In this document: in pieces, positions 49,984 through 63,440 of the stretch
How the letters are laid out: each line of letters opens with the position of its first letter
How positions within the stretch are numbered: the stretch's first letter is position 1
Assembly: GCA_007844125.1 (NCBI GenBank)
Contig: CM017567.1
Coordinates: 13,607,242-13,671,241 of the forward strand
Length of the DNA stretch: 64,000 nt
Source of the DNA: Sinonovacula constricta
Taxonomy: Eukaryota > Mollusca > Bivalvia > Cardiida > Solecurtidae
Direction: 5' to 3'
Notes under the pieces: model-generated
Told to the model about the DNA's origin: nothing
Database searches by the model: none
Seen by the model: the letters and a program-made list of their open reading frames with translations, nothing else
Translations under genes and position numbers: made by a program

Positions 49984-50330
49984 TAATTCAGAGCCGTTCT
50001 AAGAAATGTGGTTTCCTTCAGAGAGATAAGAAATTGGTCACAGGTGTGTTTACTGGGTGTTAAAAGCATTAGTCTTTCCAATGTACATTTTCTATAAAAT
50101 GTATAATGTTGACAAATAAATTATACTAAGACATTAATTGAAAGGAAACCAGAAAACTAATTCTTGGCGGGTGTAAGAATTTTATGACTTCCTTATAAGA
50201 AGTAAGGAAATGGTCACAGATGTTATTACCTGAAGTTTAAAGCATTAACTTTCCAAAAGTACATTTTCTAGTGAATTTATGACACTGATATACGTTTGAG
50301 TCAATAGCGTGGATACGGAAATGACACTGT
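49984..50330. repeat. Imperfect tandem duplication, about 170 bp x 2
   Basis: gaaactaattc...aggaaatggtcacaga...aaagcatta..ctttcca...gtacattttct appears at about 49980-50150 and 50151-50330. It follows directly on the retrotransposon tail. Confidence 0.65.
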
Positions 50331-53300
50331 GGCTGACTAATGAAAAATTGTTAGGAATGTCCACTTATCAGCATGGTCTCAAGTCGACTATTTTGTATAA
50401 ATCAAACAAACTCCGCGTGTATCTACGACAACAATCAAGGACATACACAATATTCTGACCTTCTCGCCGCGATTCTCTCCGGCATTAGTCTTACCAATAA
50501 GCCATATCATATTTGTCTTTCATCACTTTATATGCTGATATTTATGCTAGGTCTTTTAACTTCCCCTTCACATCATGTAGCATCCCTAAACTGAGATCGG
50601 TCCCTACAGGTGACACAAACCCTACTTTAATGTCTAAGAATGAATATAAAAGACAATGCGTTTTATAAATAACAAATTTTAGCCAAATAAAAGAAAAAAC
50701 ATGCGGTTTTTATTTGTTATATCAGATATTCTGGGCTATCGTTGGTCGTCTTTAAGCAATTGTTACATAGAAGGAATGGAAAACAATCAGAATGATATCA
50801 TTTGCTGCAAAAGGCAAATAATTCATCTTAAAATATTCCGTAAAATGTATGCCACCCATGACCTTTTTTCAGTCAGTCGAATAAAAGGAGTCATTTTAAT
50901 AACAAAAGGCAAGTGATTGACGTTTTAAGTTAATATTTTCTTTTCATTAAGTTTCTTTTTCGCATACGAACACTTCGGTAAACTAAAACATTATTCATAT
51001 TCTGAAATATACTCAAACAGCTATTTTAAAGCACATAGTATCCCTAGGAGACTTATAGGACTGTCGTGATATCGTGTGTAATTTGTTCGTTGTATCTTAA
51101 TAATAAAGAATTACATTGGATCTATTTTATATAAGAATGCATAAATAGTGTATTGATACGTTGTTGTTGTTGTTGTTGTTGTTTATATAATTGTAACGAC
51201 TGCATGGATGGAAAATATTAGCACTTCAAACAAGCCTCGCCGCTGGGTTAACACACTTAGCGATGTGGTCTAAGTGTCTTCCAAAGTTGAGCGGTTAACC
51301 AATTGTGGCTGGATGGGTTATCGTTAGAGTGTTACTTAACTAACACTGCATCGTCTGTGTTTGTTAAACAACACGTATGTAATAGTAAGGAACAGACGAA
51401 CATAATGTCTGAGACATCTACTTTTAAATACAAGCGCTGTCAAATAAATATCTCAACCTCTATGTGTGATGTTATTCTGTGTCATTAAGAGACGGAGAGG
51501 CGACTCATATTGTGCACGGTATGAAGTTAAGCTTATTCCCAGAACGTGGGAAGGGAAGATTTAAGCGAGCGAAAAAAGTGCCAGCTTTTCTGAGCAACAC
51601 GCAAGCTAGAAGGGTTTGGTAAAAATCACATCTATTAACTAGCTTACTTTCAGTCTGTTTTACAAGCTTCAATACAGTTTTTGAATTGTTATTTCTTTTG
51701 TAGATTTTTGTGGCAAATAAATATGTTTTCCGTCATATCTTTTACTTTCTTTTAAATATAGCAGTCCATTTGACATTTACTTTAAATGTGTGATGGCAAA
51801 TACTTTGACATGTATGTCTTGTCTTAAATGCCACAGGATATGCAGACAATATTCCAGTGATGTTTGTCGTAGTAACGACTGCAGGGATAGACAATATAGA
51901 GTGACATTTACTGATCATAAACTAAATCTCAGCGGAATTTTCGCACCAAACCTAGACGGCTATTTTCTAACAGCCAAACAAACTTCTAGCATATCTAATG
52001 TTACATTTACAACAAAAATAGAAAATATCACAGTTTTATATTCAGACTTTACTTATAGATTGTTACAACGCATTACATACTCTTATTAATTTAATTGCAC
52101 CTTTAGCTTTAAGATCATTGCCTTTACTTTTATGATGTTCTTTATTCATTTATTTTCTCCAGATCAAAGTACTATCAATGGGCCTTATTTTATTTTACAT
52201 GTGAAAACTCATTTTCAGAACGTGTAAGGTTAAAACAAAGCGACAGCCTTGATCCACTTTTATCGCTTCGAGTCTTTGGTAGTTTAGTTCTTTTTTTACG
52301 GTGTAATCAATAGTATACGTGATACAGCCAAGTTAACGAAGGCATTTCTTGATCAATTCTCAACATAAATGGCAGAGATGCTTCGATTAAGTCAAGTTAT
52401 ATGAACTATATTGATGGAAGGCGAATCGTGGCATCTGTCAATATATTGGATAGGTTTTATGCTAGCCTTTCATACTGTGGCTTAACGGGGCTCCATAGTA
52501 GAACGCAACATCATACCATGATTACAAATTTATTAATGAAAGTTACTTTATTTATTTGAAAACTAATTAATATGGTAATTTTTCATTACAATACTCATTG
52601 CTTTCTGTTTGACACCTCCAGACTGCCATTTGTTATCTTCTGGATTTTCTTTTACAATGAAGTAAACATAATGATTCTGCTTTATAGATTTTATCTTATT
52701 TCATTTATTAAATGTACAGATTAGTGTCTAAATCATGATTCTTCGTAGAAAATTAACATTAGAGAGCGAGCGTAGTTCCAGAGTGTTATTATGTTTATAC
52801 AGTGTTCTACTAACGGCATTAACAAACCCATGCTTCTTTTTGATTAGCTACTTTTGTAATACAGAAAATGTAGTTTACCGAAGTTAAATTTGCTCATGCA
52901 TCTAAAAGATATGTATACTTTTATATATACAAAGAATCTAAGCTTTTACATTAACGTGTCAATATCTGCATGTTTGCATACCTTTCCTGCTTAAGCTGGT
53001 TTTTATGCTTTAGTCTTGCTGTAATAAATATGATGAGAAAGATCTTTGGTAAAACAATCCGCTAAACCAATATCATTATTTCTGTTCAAGATCGGAAAAC
53101 AACTCCAGTAACGGTGTATGAACTCTTCACCGTAAAGAACCAAAATAGAATCATCTTTTCAACATAAGCCTGCTAGAAATGTGAAAATGTACTGCCACTC
53201 ATTGGCTGAAAACTCGAACAAACACTATAAACTAAAGTTTGCCTTTAATTTTAAGAATTTATGGACTGTTAGAAGTGACGAAAATGCCGTTTAAAGTGTC

Positions 53301-53665
53301 CTCCATCGTCGTAATGAATAGTAACCTCCAATATGCCATGATTTTTATGGAATTACTTTTAATTTAAAATCGTGACTCAATCCCAGAAACGGTAGATCAA
53401 ATCATACCATGTCAACTTGTACAAAGACGATGACACCGCCAATAAAGATATTCTACGTCTCTTTTGAATGACCAGCACTCAAACCAGATAACATCCACAA
53501 ATACTCCCATCAATGTGTCGATGGTTTCTAAATGACGCGCTGGATCGTTGTCTGTTATTTAAGGAAACACTTAGTGTTAAGTATGCCTTGGTATTAATAG
53601 AGTAATCATTTCATGGAGCTGATAATTTTGTACTTAAAGACTGGAGAAGTAGAAGCAATCCGTGT
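50331..53665. other. Gene-free stretch
   Basis: It contains a (ttg)n run at about 51160-51182. A 99-codon frame at 51790-52089 with several Cys in its first third resembles nothing I know, and I do not call it a gene. Confidence 0.5.
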
Positions 53666-55437
53666 TGCTTTGATGCCGTACTATCTTTATTTTGTTGAAG
53701 TGTTCTGGAGTGAATCAAATAGGTACATGCTTTGATGCCGTACTATCTTTATATTGTTGAAGTGTTCTGGATTGAATCCGATAGATACATGCTTTGATGC
53801 CGTACTATCTTTATATTGTTGAAGTGTTCTGGATTGAATCAGATAGGTACATGCTTTGATGCCGTACTATCTTTATATTGTTGAAGTGTTCTGGATTGAA
53901 TCAGATAGATACATGCTTTGATGCCGTACTATCTTTATATTGTTGAAGTGTTCTGGATTGAATCCGATAGATACATGCTTTGATGCCGTACTATCTTTAT
54001 ATTGTTGAACTGTTCTGGATTGAATCCGATAGATACATGCTTTGATGCCGTACTATCTTTATATTGTTGAAGTGTTCTGGATGGAATCCGATAGATACAT
54101 GCTTTGATGCCGTACTATCTTTATATTGTTGAAGTGTTCTGGATTGAATCCGATAGATACATGCTTTGATGCCGTACTATCTTTATATTGTTGAAGTGTT
54201 CTGGATTGAATCAGAAAAATACATGCTTTGATGCCGTACTATCTTTATATTGTTGAATTGTTCTGGATTGAATCAGATAGAAACATGCTTTGATGCCGTA
54301 CTATCTTTATATTGTTGAATTGTTCTGGATTGAATCAGATAGAAACATGCTTTGATGCCGTACTATCTTTATTTTGGATTGAATCAGAGAGATACATGCT
54401 TTGATGCCGTACTATCTTTATATTGTTGAAGTGTTCTGCATTGAATCCGATAGATACATGCTTTGATGCCGTACTATCTTTATTTTGGATTGAATCAGAG
54501 AGATACATGCTTTGATGCCGTACTATCTTTATATTGTTGAAGTGTTCTGCATTGAATCCGATAGATACATGCTTTGATGCCGTACTATCTTTATATTGTT
54601 GAAGTGTTCTGGATTGAATCAGATAGATACATGCTTTGATGCCGTACTATCTTTATATTGTTGAAGTGTTCTGGATTGAATCCGATAGATACATGCTTTG
54701 ATGCCGTACTATCTTTATATTGTTGAAGTGTTCTGGATTGAATCAGATAGATACATGCTTTGATGCCGTACTATCTTTATATTGTTGAAGTGTTCTGGAT
54801 TGAATCAGATAGATACATGCTTTGATGCCGTACTATCTTTATATTGTTGAATTGTTCTGGATTGAATCAGAAAAATACATGTTTTGATGCCGTACTATCT
54901 TTATATTGTTAAATTGTTCTGGATTAAATCAGATAGATACATGTCTTGATGCCGTACTTTCTTTATAATGTTGAATTGTTCTGGATTGAATCAGAAAAAT
55001 ACATGTTTTGATGCCGTTCTATCTTTATATTGTTAAATTGTTCTGGATTGAATCAGATAGATACATGCTTTGATGCCGTACTATCTTTATATTGTCAAAT
55101 TGTTCTGGATTAAATCAGATAGATACATGCTTTGATGCCGTACTATCTTTATATTGTTGAAGTGTTCTGGATTGAATCAGAAAAATACATGTTTTGATGC
55201 CGTACTATCTTTATATTGTTGAAGTGTTCTGGATGGAATCCGATAGATACATGCTTTGATGCCGTACTATCTTTATATTGTTAAATTGTTCTGGATTAAA
55301 TCAGATAGATACATGCTTTGATGCCGTACTATCTTTATATTGTTAAATTGTTCTGGATTGAATCAGATAGATACATGCTTTGATGCCGTACTATCTTTAT
55401 ATTGTTGAATTGTTCTGGATTGAATCAGATAGATACA
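53666..55437. repeat. 62-bp satellite, about 28 copies
   Basis: The unit is atgctttgatgccgtactat + ctttatattgttgaagtgtt + ctggattgaatcagatagatac. Two units (about 54362 and 54474) share the same 13-bp internal deletion, with one full unit between them, showing segmental copying. Divergence rises in the right third. A stray partial copy (tttgatgccg) lies at 55499. Confidence 0.95.
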
Positions 55438-57540
55438 CCAACTCTCAAGTAAACCACACTGTGTTTTGTCAAGGTCAATCTGAGTAGGATCTACACGTTT
55501 TGATGCCGAGTCCACCAATACGTAATACGAATCATGCAAATTCTTCCAAATTAATTTACGACCTTCAGTTTTATCTAAAAAATAACGTTCGCTACATTGA
55601 CATTTCTAAAAGTCTGTCACCACCATCGGTATGTATCAAATAATTTTAAACACTATCTAGTAAATATCAGATCGTTTATTGCCAATTTCTTTATGCAAGG
55701 TTCAAATAATAATAATGATTACGAGTAATGTATTTTAATTCAGTTTCTCATTTTATAAATCAGCCATTGCAGATATGTCGCTTGCTGGCAGTTTTACGCG
55801 TTAGCTTAATATCTGGGTGATAAGGCATGCATGATGCCTGCAACATCTCGTCACAAAAAAGAAAACTTCCGTTAAAAAGTCTGATGTGGTATTAGTATAG
55901 CGATAACTTCGAAAAAACTAGATCTTAAGGTAGAGCAAATGTAATGATGCATCTCCAATTTAAGAGTATCTAAATTAGGGTTAAAATGCCTCAAAACTTG
56001 GGGTTGATGGTTTGAATTCCGGCATGAACACACTTGATACTCTTTTTTCTTTCTACTTTTTCACTTTGACAGTTATTTCTGCATCAATCTGCTGAATAAA
56101 TGGAAAGTAGTTTTTATTTTTTATTTTGTAAATGCATTTTAATTGTATGGATTGTGCTGAATTTGTTAACAAATTCTTAACATGGTCTAAAAGAAGTCTT
56201 AAGAAAATAAAACCATGTGGTGAAATTATTCTATATTTTGCAGATCAACCAACATAGTTTAAAGAACATTTGGGCAATTTTTAAATAAATCTTTTGACAC
56301 GGTGTTGTTTTTTAAATCACACTTAGTATGATAAAAGGGAAAATCGGTCTTTAACGTAAACATTCATAAAGCTTTAATCAATCCAATCAGGTAACGTGTT
56401 TTTGTTTTGTTTTGTTGTTTGTTTTGTTTTTGTCTCCGAAACACTTTCCTTAACTTGGATATAACATAATGTTTGGAGGTTTCTTATTGCTAACAGAGAC
56501 ACCTCAAGTACAAATGTTAGATAAAAGATATCTAAAAATTCAAAACTGGATGGAGAATATTTTTACAATTTGGCATACATTTGTACATTAAAAAATACAA
56601 GAAACCAGTTGTGCTAATTTTATATTACACTCATTAACCATAAAGGTGGTCTAGTTTTCCTCAAATTATCAAAAATGTCATTGTTGCCTGAAAAGGTTCA
56701 GCAAAATGCTGCTCATTGATGCCCTAGATCTCTGTGAACAGTGAAGCAGAAAACCAAAGTCGTTATTTCGAAAAGGCGTTTCCTATCTGAGCCTTGCTGC
56801 AGAGATAACTATTTTGAACCTAGAAAAACCACGTGACAACTCACTTTTGAGATCTCGATAGATCGTCATCCGGGTAGCTCACTCTAACGTCGGTATTTAT
56901 GTTAAGCAGAGAACATTATCGTGCTTGTTTATAGATTTGGATGTGATTTTTTCAGCAATGTGTACTGTCTGAAGATATAGGTAGGATTCAAAATCGTCTT
57001 TACTTAGACTAAAGTATGTGCTTATGCAAACATTAGGTCCAGATTCTCAGAAACTGTACAACAATTTTGTTACAAGCCTATGATATAGATAAACTGTAGG
57101 ATAACACCTTTACGCTGACTATTCTTATAACAGAAGTGTTTGAGTAACACCGCGTTTATATTATGTTCGATTCCTTCCTGGAAACCTATTATAATCTATT
57201 TACTTTAAGCCCTATATTGTTTGCAGAAAATTAGTGATCTTAACTATGTCATACTTACTCCTGGTAGGAGAGTACAGAACAACTTACTATGTATGTTAAA
57301 AACTAAATATATAAATATCCAAAACATTGTTAACCCAGGGTCAGTTAGCTAGTTGTAGAGAACCTTACTGCAACAGCAGTAGTCATTTGAAATCTGACCC
57401 TTATCTAATTAAACTGAACTCTGGCATTAGGAAGAATATCCAATATCAATGGCAGACGATTTTATATAAAAAAAATCTAGACATGGAACATAGTTCGATG
57501 TGCCGAAAACAGTAACAATGGATGGGATGGATTGCCTTAG
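55438..57540. other. Gene-free AT-rich stretch
   Basis: I found no convincing exon. Poly-T/(gtttt)n tracts lie near 56398-56432. Confidence 0.5.
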
Positions 57541-57880
57541 TACGAGGTATGCCGTTGAGAATGACAACTTGGGCCGTGACATATCAATAATTAATCAATA
57601 CTGTCATTTCTGGACTTTACGAATGCGACTTTACGATAATGTCATCATTTACTGAAACACCTTTGAGGAATATCATATCTTTCTTTAACAGTCCTACTAA
57701 TGCAAAATTGACCATCAACTTGACTAAAAGTGAGCTTTGCCATGCAAAACGTAAATGTTCTAAAGAAATATTGTGGGACAGGTGTAGTGTTGAACTTTTC
57801 GCTGTAAAAGTTGATGCCATTTCGGAATTTTCTGTATAGTCTCGTAATGGACAGTTGATGTCATGTCTTAATTTCTAGCA
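57541..57880 (+). mobile_element. Ty3/gypsy LTR-retrotransposon reverse transcriptase fragment, degenerate
   Basis: One frame (57639 mod 3) reads GMPLRMTTWAVTYQ-stop-LINTVISGL, then NAKLTINLTKSELCHAK, then AVKVDAISEFSV. This is the order of the Ty3/gypsy palm: PFGM..A..TFQ, the N..KCxF-like segment and K..AI..FP. The catalytic YIDD region is lost and there are stops inside the frame. No LTR or other domain was found. Confidence 0.75.
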
Positions 57881-58181
57881 TAGAAATTAATTGAATATTA
57901 CAGGACATGAGTAACAACTATTTTAAAGTGTTGTTTTACCTGTTCACCAAACCAAATTGTATTTTTCAATACCCACACTTCATTTACCTTGCACAAGTAA
58001 CAATAAAAAATATATTGTTCAGGTGGGGTTTGGTGCTGCAAAAATTTGATTTTTTTTGTTATCCATATTAAAAAAAGATACAATGTAAATCCAGATTTTC
58101 TCGTTTTTTAAATAATACCGAAAATTGTGTTTAACTCAACATGATGATGGATTTGGAAGCCAGTCATATTCTCACATCATC

Positions 58182-58450
58182 AAAATCTCTCGTCCAAAAT
58201 ATGCCTGTTGTGACGAAATTTCCCTCTAAAAGCTGTCAGGGTTGACAAAATCTCTCGTCCAAAATATGCCTGTGGTGACGAAATTTCCCTCTAAAAGCTG
58301 TCAGGGTTGACAAAATCTCTCGTCCAAAATATGCCTGTGGTGACAAAATTACCTTCTAAAAACGGTCAGGACTGACAAAATCTCTCATCCAAAATATGCC
58401 TGTGGTGACAAAATTTCCTTCTAAAAACGGTCAGGGCTGACAAAATCTCC
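58182..58450. repeat. 65-bp tandem array, four copies
   Basis: The unit is aaaatctctcgtccaaaata + tgcctgtggtgacgaaattt + ccctctaaaagctgtcaggg + ttgac. The first two copies are almost identical; the last two share substitutions (aacgg, acaaaat). Confidence 0.95.
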
Positions 58451-58516
58451 CACATGTACTCAGTCAGAGGTGATACAAACCATAGTAATATCATAGTTAT
58501 ATTAAAACCTTTATAG

Positions 58517-58620
58517 TAGGGCGTCAAAAAAAGGGTATGGGTGACAAGTATTGGGTACCCGCATTGATAAATTACATAATTATTTCTATTATGATGTTTA
58601 CAATGAAGTTATTACAATGT
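58517..58620. repeat. Direct repeat of about 100 bp, copy 1 (copy 2 at 59748-59840)
   Basis: Shared blocks: agtaggg[c/t]..tcaaaa, gggtatgggt, gggtacccgcatt[g/a]ataaa, and atttctattatgatgtttac. The copies flank about 1.1 kb that includes a LINE 3' end. Confidence 0.75.
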
Positions 58621-58794
58621 AACACTCACATCCAACTTATACTTAAAAAAATGAAAATAGTAACAAATACATTATTACAAAAATCGCAATATATAAATAT
58701 ATACAATTCAAAGTGCCCTCAAATTATCTAGTTACTTAGTTACTGATACTGAGATAGCTGTTGATACAAAATATAAAACATACTGACCATTACT

Positions 58795-59046
58795 TTTAGT
58801 ACAGTGGGACCAATTGTGGAATAATCTACCAATAAGTTTAAAACAATCTAAATCCTTAGACATTTTCAAAAAACAGCTTAAGGCCTGGTTCTTTGAACAG
58901 TATGAATCATTATTTTAAATTGAGTGACATTATTGTATAATATGTAAAGAGTGTATATATTGTGACTTATTGTAAAACGCCGTTGAATGTGTGTGATGCA
59001 GAAACAGGCGTTTCATCAAATTGGACATTTGGATTTGGATTTTACT
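58795..59046 (+). mobile_element. 3' end of a non-LTR retrotransposon
   Basis: A frame ending QLWNNLPISLK..SLDIFKKQLKAWFFEQYES then TAA is the usual C-terminus of CR1/L2/Rex-type reverse transcriptase ORFs. It is followed by a short 3' UTR with a self-complementary aaacgccgtt..aggcgttt and a tail of ttggatttggattt repeats. 5' truncation is typical for such insertions. Confidence 0.7.
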
Positions 59047-59747
59047 TTTATGAACACCGACAAACAAAACAAAATCCTTTATATAACTTATGAATATTAT
59101 TTTGATAAATTTACAAAAGAACACATATAAACAAATCTACTACCAAACTGTTATTAACTATTACATTTATTTAACATTTCAATTACAATGTGAGAGGTTT
59201 TGTCAATTTCGACAAAATACATGTGAAGGCATGTGCCAGCACTTGTAACTTAGAGTCGGGAATGTTGTCGACCCTGTCATATTTCAGATAGGAGATTTTC
59301 ATGAATGGAGATGTTGATAGTGAATAAATCGATGGGATCGACTGTGTCTTGTATGTTTCTGTATGACGTTGTTGTGTGTTGTTAGAATTAGTATTAACGT
59401 ATTAGATTTATTGTAAAAATATTATCTTTTATGAGGAGTTATGCCTTCCAGATAACATTATGACATCGTGACGGACCCGTTTTAGGACACTGTTGTTTTC
59501 TACTGGATGCAAGCTTTTGAACCTCATTGTTTATTATATTTGTTTATGCCTTTAGAGATTTTCATCTGTATATTCTACGTACATTTCAGAACAATCTTTA
59601 CATGTATAAGTTTAATTGATTTTACATATTCCATCCAGTTGAATCTTATATACTGTTTTGCCATGATTTCGTCAACTTAAGAGCTTAAACCTTGTAAGAC
59701 ATTTCAGAGGTGACACAATTATCCACATTCGTATTAATACCTTTAGA

Positions 59748-59840
59748 GTAGGTCCTCAAAAGTAGGGTATGGGTTAGGTACCCGCATTAATAAATACATG
59801 TAACATAATGATTTCTATTATGATGTTTACAATGTAGCTG
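59748..59840. repeat. Direct repeat of about 100 bp, copy 2
   Basis: See the copy at 58517-58620. This copy has agtaggtcctcaaaagtaggg and ggttaggtacccgcatt. Confidence 0.75.
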
Positions 59841-60322
59841 TTAAGGGGTTTGATATCCTTTGGGCGAGTGTAGGAGGAGAGTGTTGGCGGCTTCAGCCAG
59901 TTTCTGATTGTTCTAAAGACAGTTTATTAAGGACATAATGATTTTATATGATCTCAAGCTGAGTTGTAGACGTCCTGCTACTGTCTATCTCTTTAACTGA
60001 AAAGCAAACTTGAAAGCACTTAACTCAAACACAATAGAAATAAATAAAAATGTGGCTTTCAAACAACAAGTCAAATGTCTGGAGATGATATTTGCTTTTT
60101 TTTCATGAATCCGTTATTTTTTTTAATGTCTATATTTAAAATTCACAATGAATCCTATGTCTAAATGTATACAATTTCAGTTACCCAAGCATGTGCTATG
60201 AAATAGATACTATAAAACATAAAGAAGAGACCACAGTGAACATTACAAATGATTTACATTAACCGTAATGTAATAATTCTAAGTCGCTGGTTTTCTAAAC
60301 TGTTATGATTTTTATTTAATTA

Positions 60323-60450
60323 TTGTTTTTTTTGTTGGGTTTTTTGTGTGTTTTTTGTTGTTGTTTGTTGTTGTTGTTGTTGTTTTTGTGTGTTTTTGTT
60401 GTTGTTGTTGTTGTTGTTGTTTTTTTGTTGTTGTTTTTTGTTTTTGTTTT
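60323..60450. repeat. (gtt)n / poly-T microsatellite
   Basis: This is an interrupted T/G-rich tract with several perfect gtt runs. The hydrophobic 87-codon frame over it is a repeat product. Confidence 0.9.
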
Positions 60451-60589
60451 TTTCTCCATTAAAACCTACCTCAAAAATCTATTTATAAGCAGATTGAATC
60501 AGTCACACATAGGGACAGACGAACAACATTCCCGACAAACTATTCTGGTTTATCAGTTATGGATGGTAGGTGTCACGTTCATATGACAC

Positions 60590-62860
60590 TTTGTCTGCAA
60601 GAGACAGAGAGGTGACTCATTAGGGGTTGTATAGAACGTGGTGATCAGATGAGCTGTGTGAATATTGTATGTGCTTTGCTTATTTGAGTAGTAAAGCCGT
60701 GAATTACTTGACAAGTTTTGTGAATAGTCATGTAAAGTATCTTATGACTTATCTTGTAACTTGTCGTGTGAATTGCTTTGTGAATTGTCATGTGAATTCA
60801 TTCTCGGATTTTCTTAGATACTCGTGTTCGTAATATGTAAATACACATTACTTTCAATCAATTGAACATATAATGACATAAATCCCTCACCCTGTCGCGT
60901 GTTTGAACCTCATTATCTTCTTTGTGTTATCTCATCAATTTTGTGAAATTGTTCTAACATTTTGTAAGCCTATTAACCAAGTGTTGTAAAGCAATTATAA
61001 GTTCCAAAGTCTGCAGAACAGAAGAAATATTTATATTGTCATGTTTCTATGATTTTATCCGTATTGACCCTTTGTTTACAGTTTTACACTAATGGCTTAT
61101 ATAACCTATCTCTCTGACTTCGTACAAGTGTATTTATCTCATATTGATAAAAGCATGTTGAAGATACAACATTAAGCTTCACAACATATGGAAATATGCC
61201 AGAAAAAATAATTCAAATAACTTAAGTTTGTAATTTAAACCGTTTGAAATCCGTTCAGTGGTTTTAAAACTTACGTATTTTATTGATCATTTTAGAAATT
61301 GTCATTCTTTACAAATGTTATTTTACTTGAATTACAAATAGCGCATTACGAAATAATGTTAAATTATTTTCCCTCTACAAATTGCAGAAAAAATAACACA
61401 CATCGTTTTGCAACCCTGTTTATATTTCAATGTGTTTGTTAAAGGACAAAAATACAACAAAAATTTTAGCTTTATCTAGGTTTAGAAAAAATAGTCGAAC
61501 AATGGAAACTAATCAACTGTAGTTGAAATTGATACAAGACTACCAAAGTTGTCCGATATTCATTGATTAAGCAGATTCTGAATCAATACTCGTGCTGCAA
61601 TTAGCGTGCTGGCTAAATGACGTGTCCTCGTGATAGTGATATTGAGTTATGTCTCTGCTAATGTTATTTCAGGAAACATGGATGGTTAATAATCTGTATC
61701 AAGCATTCTTGTATCTGATTTTGTCAACTTATGAGGTTTCGCTATGGGCGGGTTCTCTCATTTCGGTTAAAATGCAGCCGATATTGGGTTCATTCACATA
61801 ATGATGGAGGTGATAATTTAAAGTGAGAGAATAAAAAATGCAACTGTTCATTAGTTCACAATCGTGAGAAAAGTTGCCGAAACGTGCCCTCTCTATAAAA
61901 AAGCCATTGTTCTCTAACGTTTAACATACCACGACAAGTTGTAGAATATAAGCCGCTACGCAAATTTACCAACTTGGTTGTGTTTTACTCCCCTTTGTTG
62001 CAACATATTACGTTCAGTGAGAAAGGCAGACCCGTAATGCAAATAAAGCATGTATACAACTTGTTCCCAAAGTTTCCTGCTACTTGATAGCGCGTATACC
62101 TTTGACGATTACATTTGATTTTTCCTTCTTTTCTTCGCTTGTCATCACATTTTCATAGCAAAGATAATTACAGCTATCTGATTAGTTCCATGTAAGCTGC
62201 TTTGAAAAGGCCGCTTTCCAGTAAAAGTAGCCCCGACAAGAGGTCAGCAAATCAAAAGAAGTTAATACACCACGTTGTTGAATGACACATATGCAGCATT
62301 ATATTAATGCAGGAGAACGACAGAGAGAAAGAGAAGGCGTCATCTATCTTGAGCTATTTCATTGTAACTTCGCCGAGATCAAAGAGAGCAAACACGAACT
62401 TAATACTGCAACTTTTATTTGAAATGTGTGTCAAGTTTTGTTTCATACGGTAAAAACTGACATGGTTAACGCAGTTTATATGATACAAATAAGACATGCA
62501 CACTTGTATATCTGTCTGTTACAGTGATGCAATTGCTATTTTAAGAAACAGCGCGGACCTTACAGTACCAATTATAGTTTTGAAGCCCTGATTTGAAAAA
62601 AAAACTGCAGGGTAGCGCATGGATACTCCGGTATATTGTTAGTCGAATTGACTGCAAGTGAAAGCCATGCTGTCTATTACAACTAACGGAGGCTTAATTT
62701 ACACTATTCTCTTAATTAACTCTAATAACGTAGGTCATCAAACACGTGACGATGAAAGTGTGCCTCTTATTACTTATTGTCTATTTTGATAATTATCAAA
62801 GCAAAGTGGATGACGAACGACAAACGCTATGACAGTAGTAGCAATGATGATGCTGATTAG
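60590..62860. other. No gene recognised
   Basis: There is a short run of related gtgaattg[t/c]cat.. motifs at about 60708-60800 (cttgtgaattgtcatgtgaa). Otherwise this is plain AT-rich sequence upstream of the microsatellite. Confidence 0.5.
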
Positions 62861-62873
62861 GAGAAGAAGGGCG

Positions 62874-63008
62874 ATGATGAAGATGATGATGATCGTCATC
62901 ATCATCATCATCATCATCATTATCATCATCATCATCATCATCATATGCTGCCGCTGATGTTGTTGTTGATGATGATGATGATTATAATGATGTTGATGAT
63001 GCGGTTCG

Positions 63009-63069
<61 letters not shown>

Positions 63070-63110
63070 CGTGATGATGTTGATGATGACAGATGATCAT
63101 CAACATGATG
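62874..63110. repeat. Large (gat)n/(atc)n microsatellite with opposite-strand blocks
   Basis: A block of cat triplets (about 62897-62943) is followed by gat blocks (about 62969-63075), which are its complement. The DNA can fold back on itself over tens of bases. Poly-Met and poly-His frames across it on the two strands are not genes. Confidence 0.95.
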
Positions 63111-63440
63111 ATAATAATAGTCTTAATGATCATCATGATCATCGTCATCATGGTAGTGCCCAGAATTGGTGATAAATATGATTCTGATAATGATTATGAT
63201 AGTGGCGATGATTATGCACACGACAACAACAAGAACAAAGTATTATCGGTGACATGCGCGCCTATCGGTGGCTGTTATCGCTACAGTGAGTATCACAGGC
63301 TCTTCTACCCTTCACGACATTACAGTACGGCTATAGCCTGGTGTAAACATCGACACAATCTTTAATCGATAACATTCTTTAATGGGAAAAAGTTTATCTT
63401 CTTCAAGAGGTCTGTACATAATGCCGCTCTGACATTAAGA

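Noticed and set aside
51790..52089. Cys-containing 99-codon ORF, possible small secreted protein
   Set aside because: There is no signal peptide, the Cys are confined to the start, and there is no splice context or similarity I can name.
60323..60586. Hydrophobic Leu/Val/Phe-rich ORF resembling a membrane protein
   Set aside because: It lies on a (gtt)n/poly-T tract. The non-repeat tail has no recognised motif.
62774..63172. His-rich (minus) and Met-rich (plus) ORFs
   Set aside because: They are translations of a gat/atc microsatellite in two frames.
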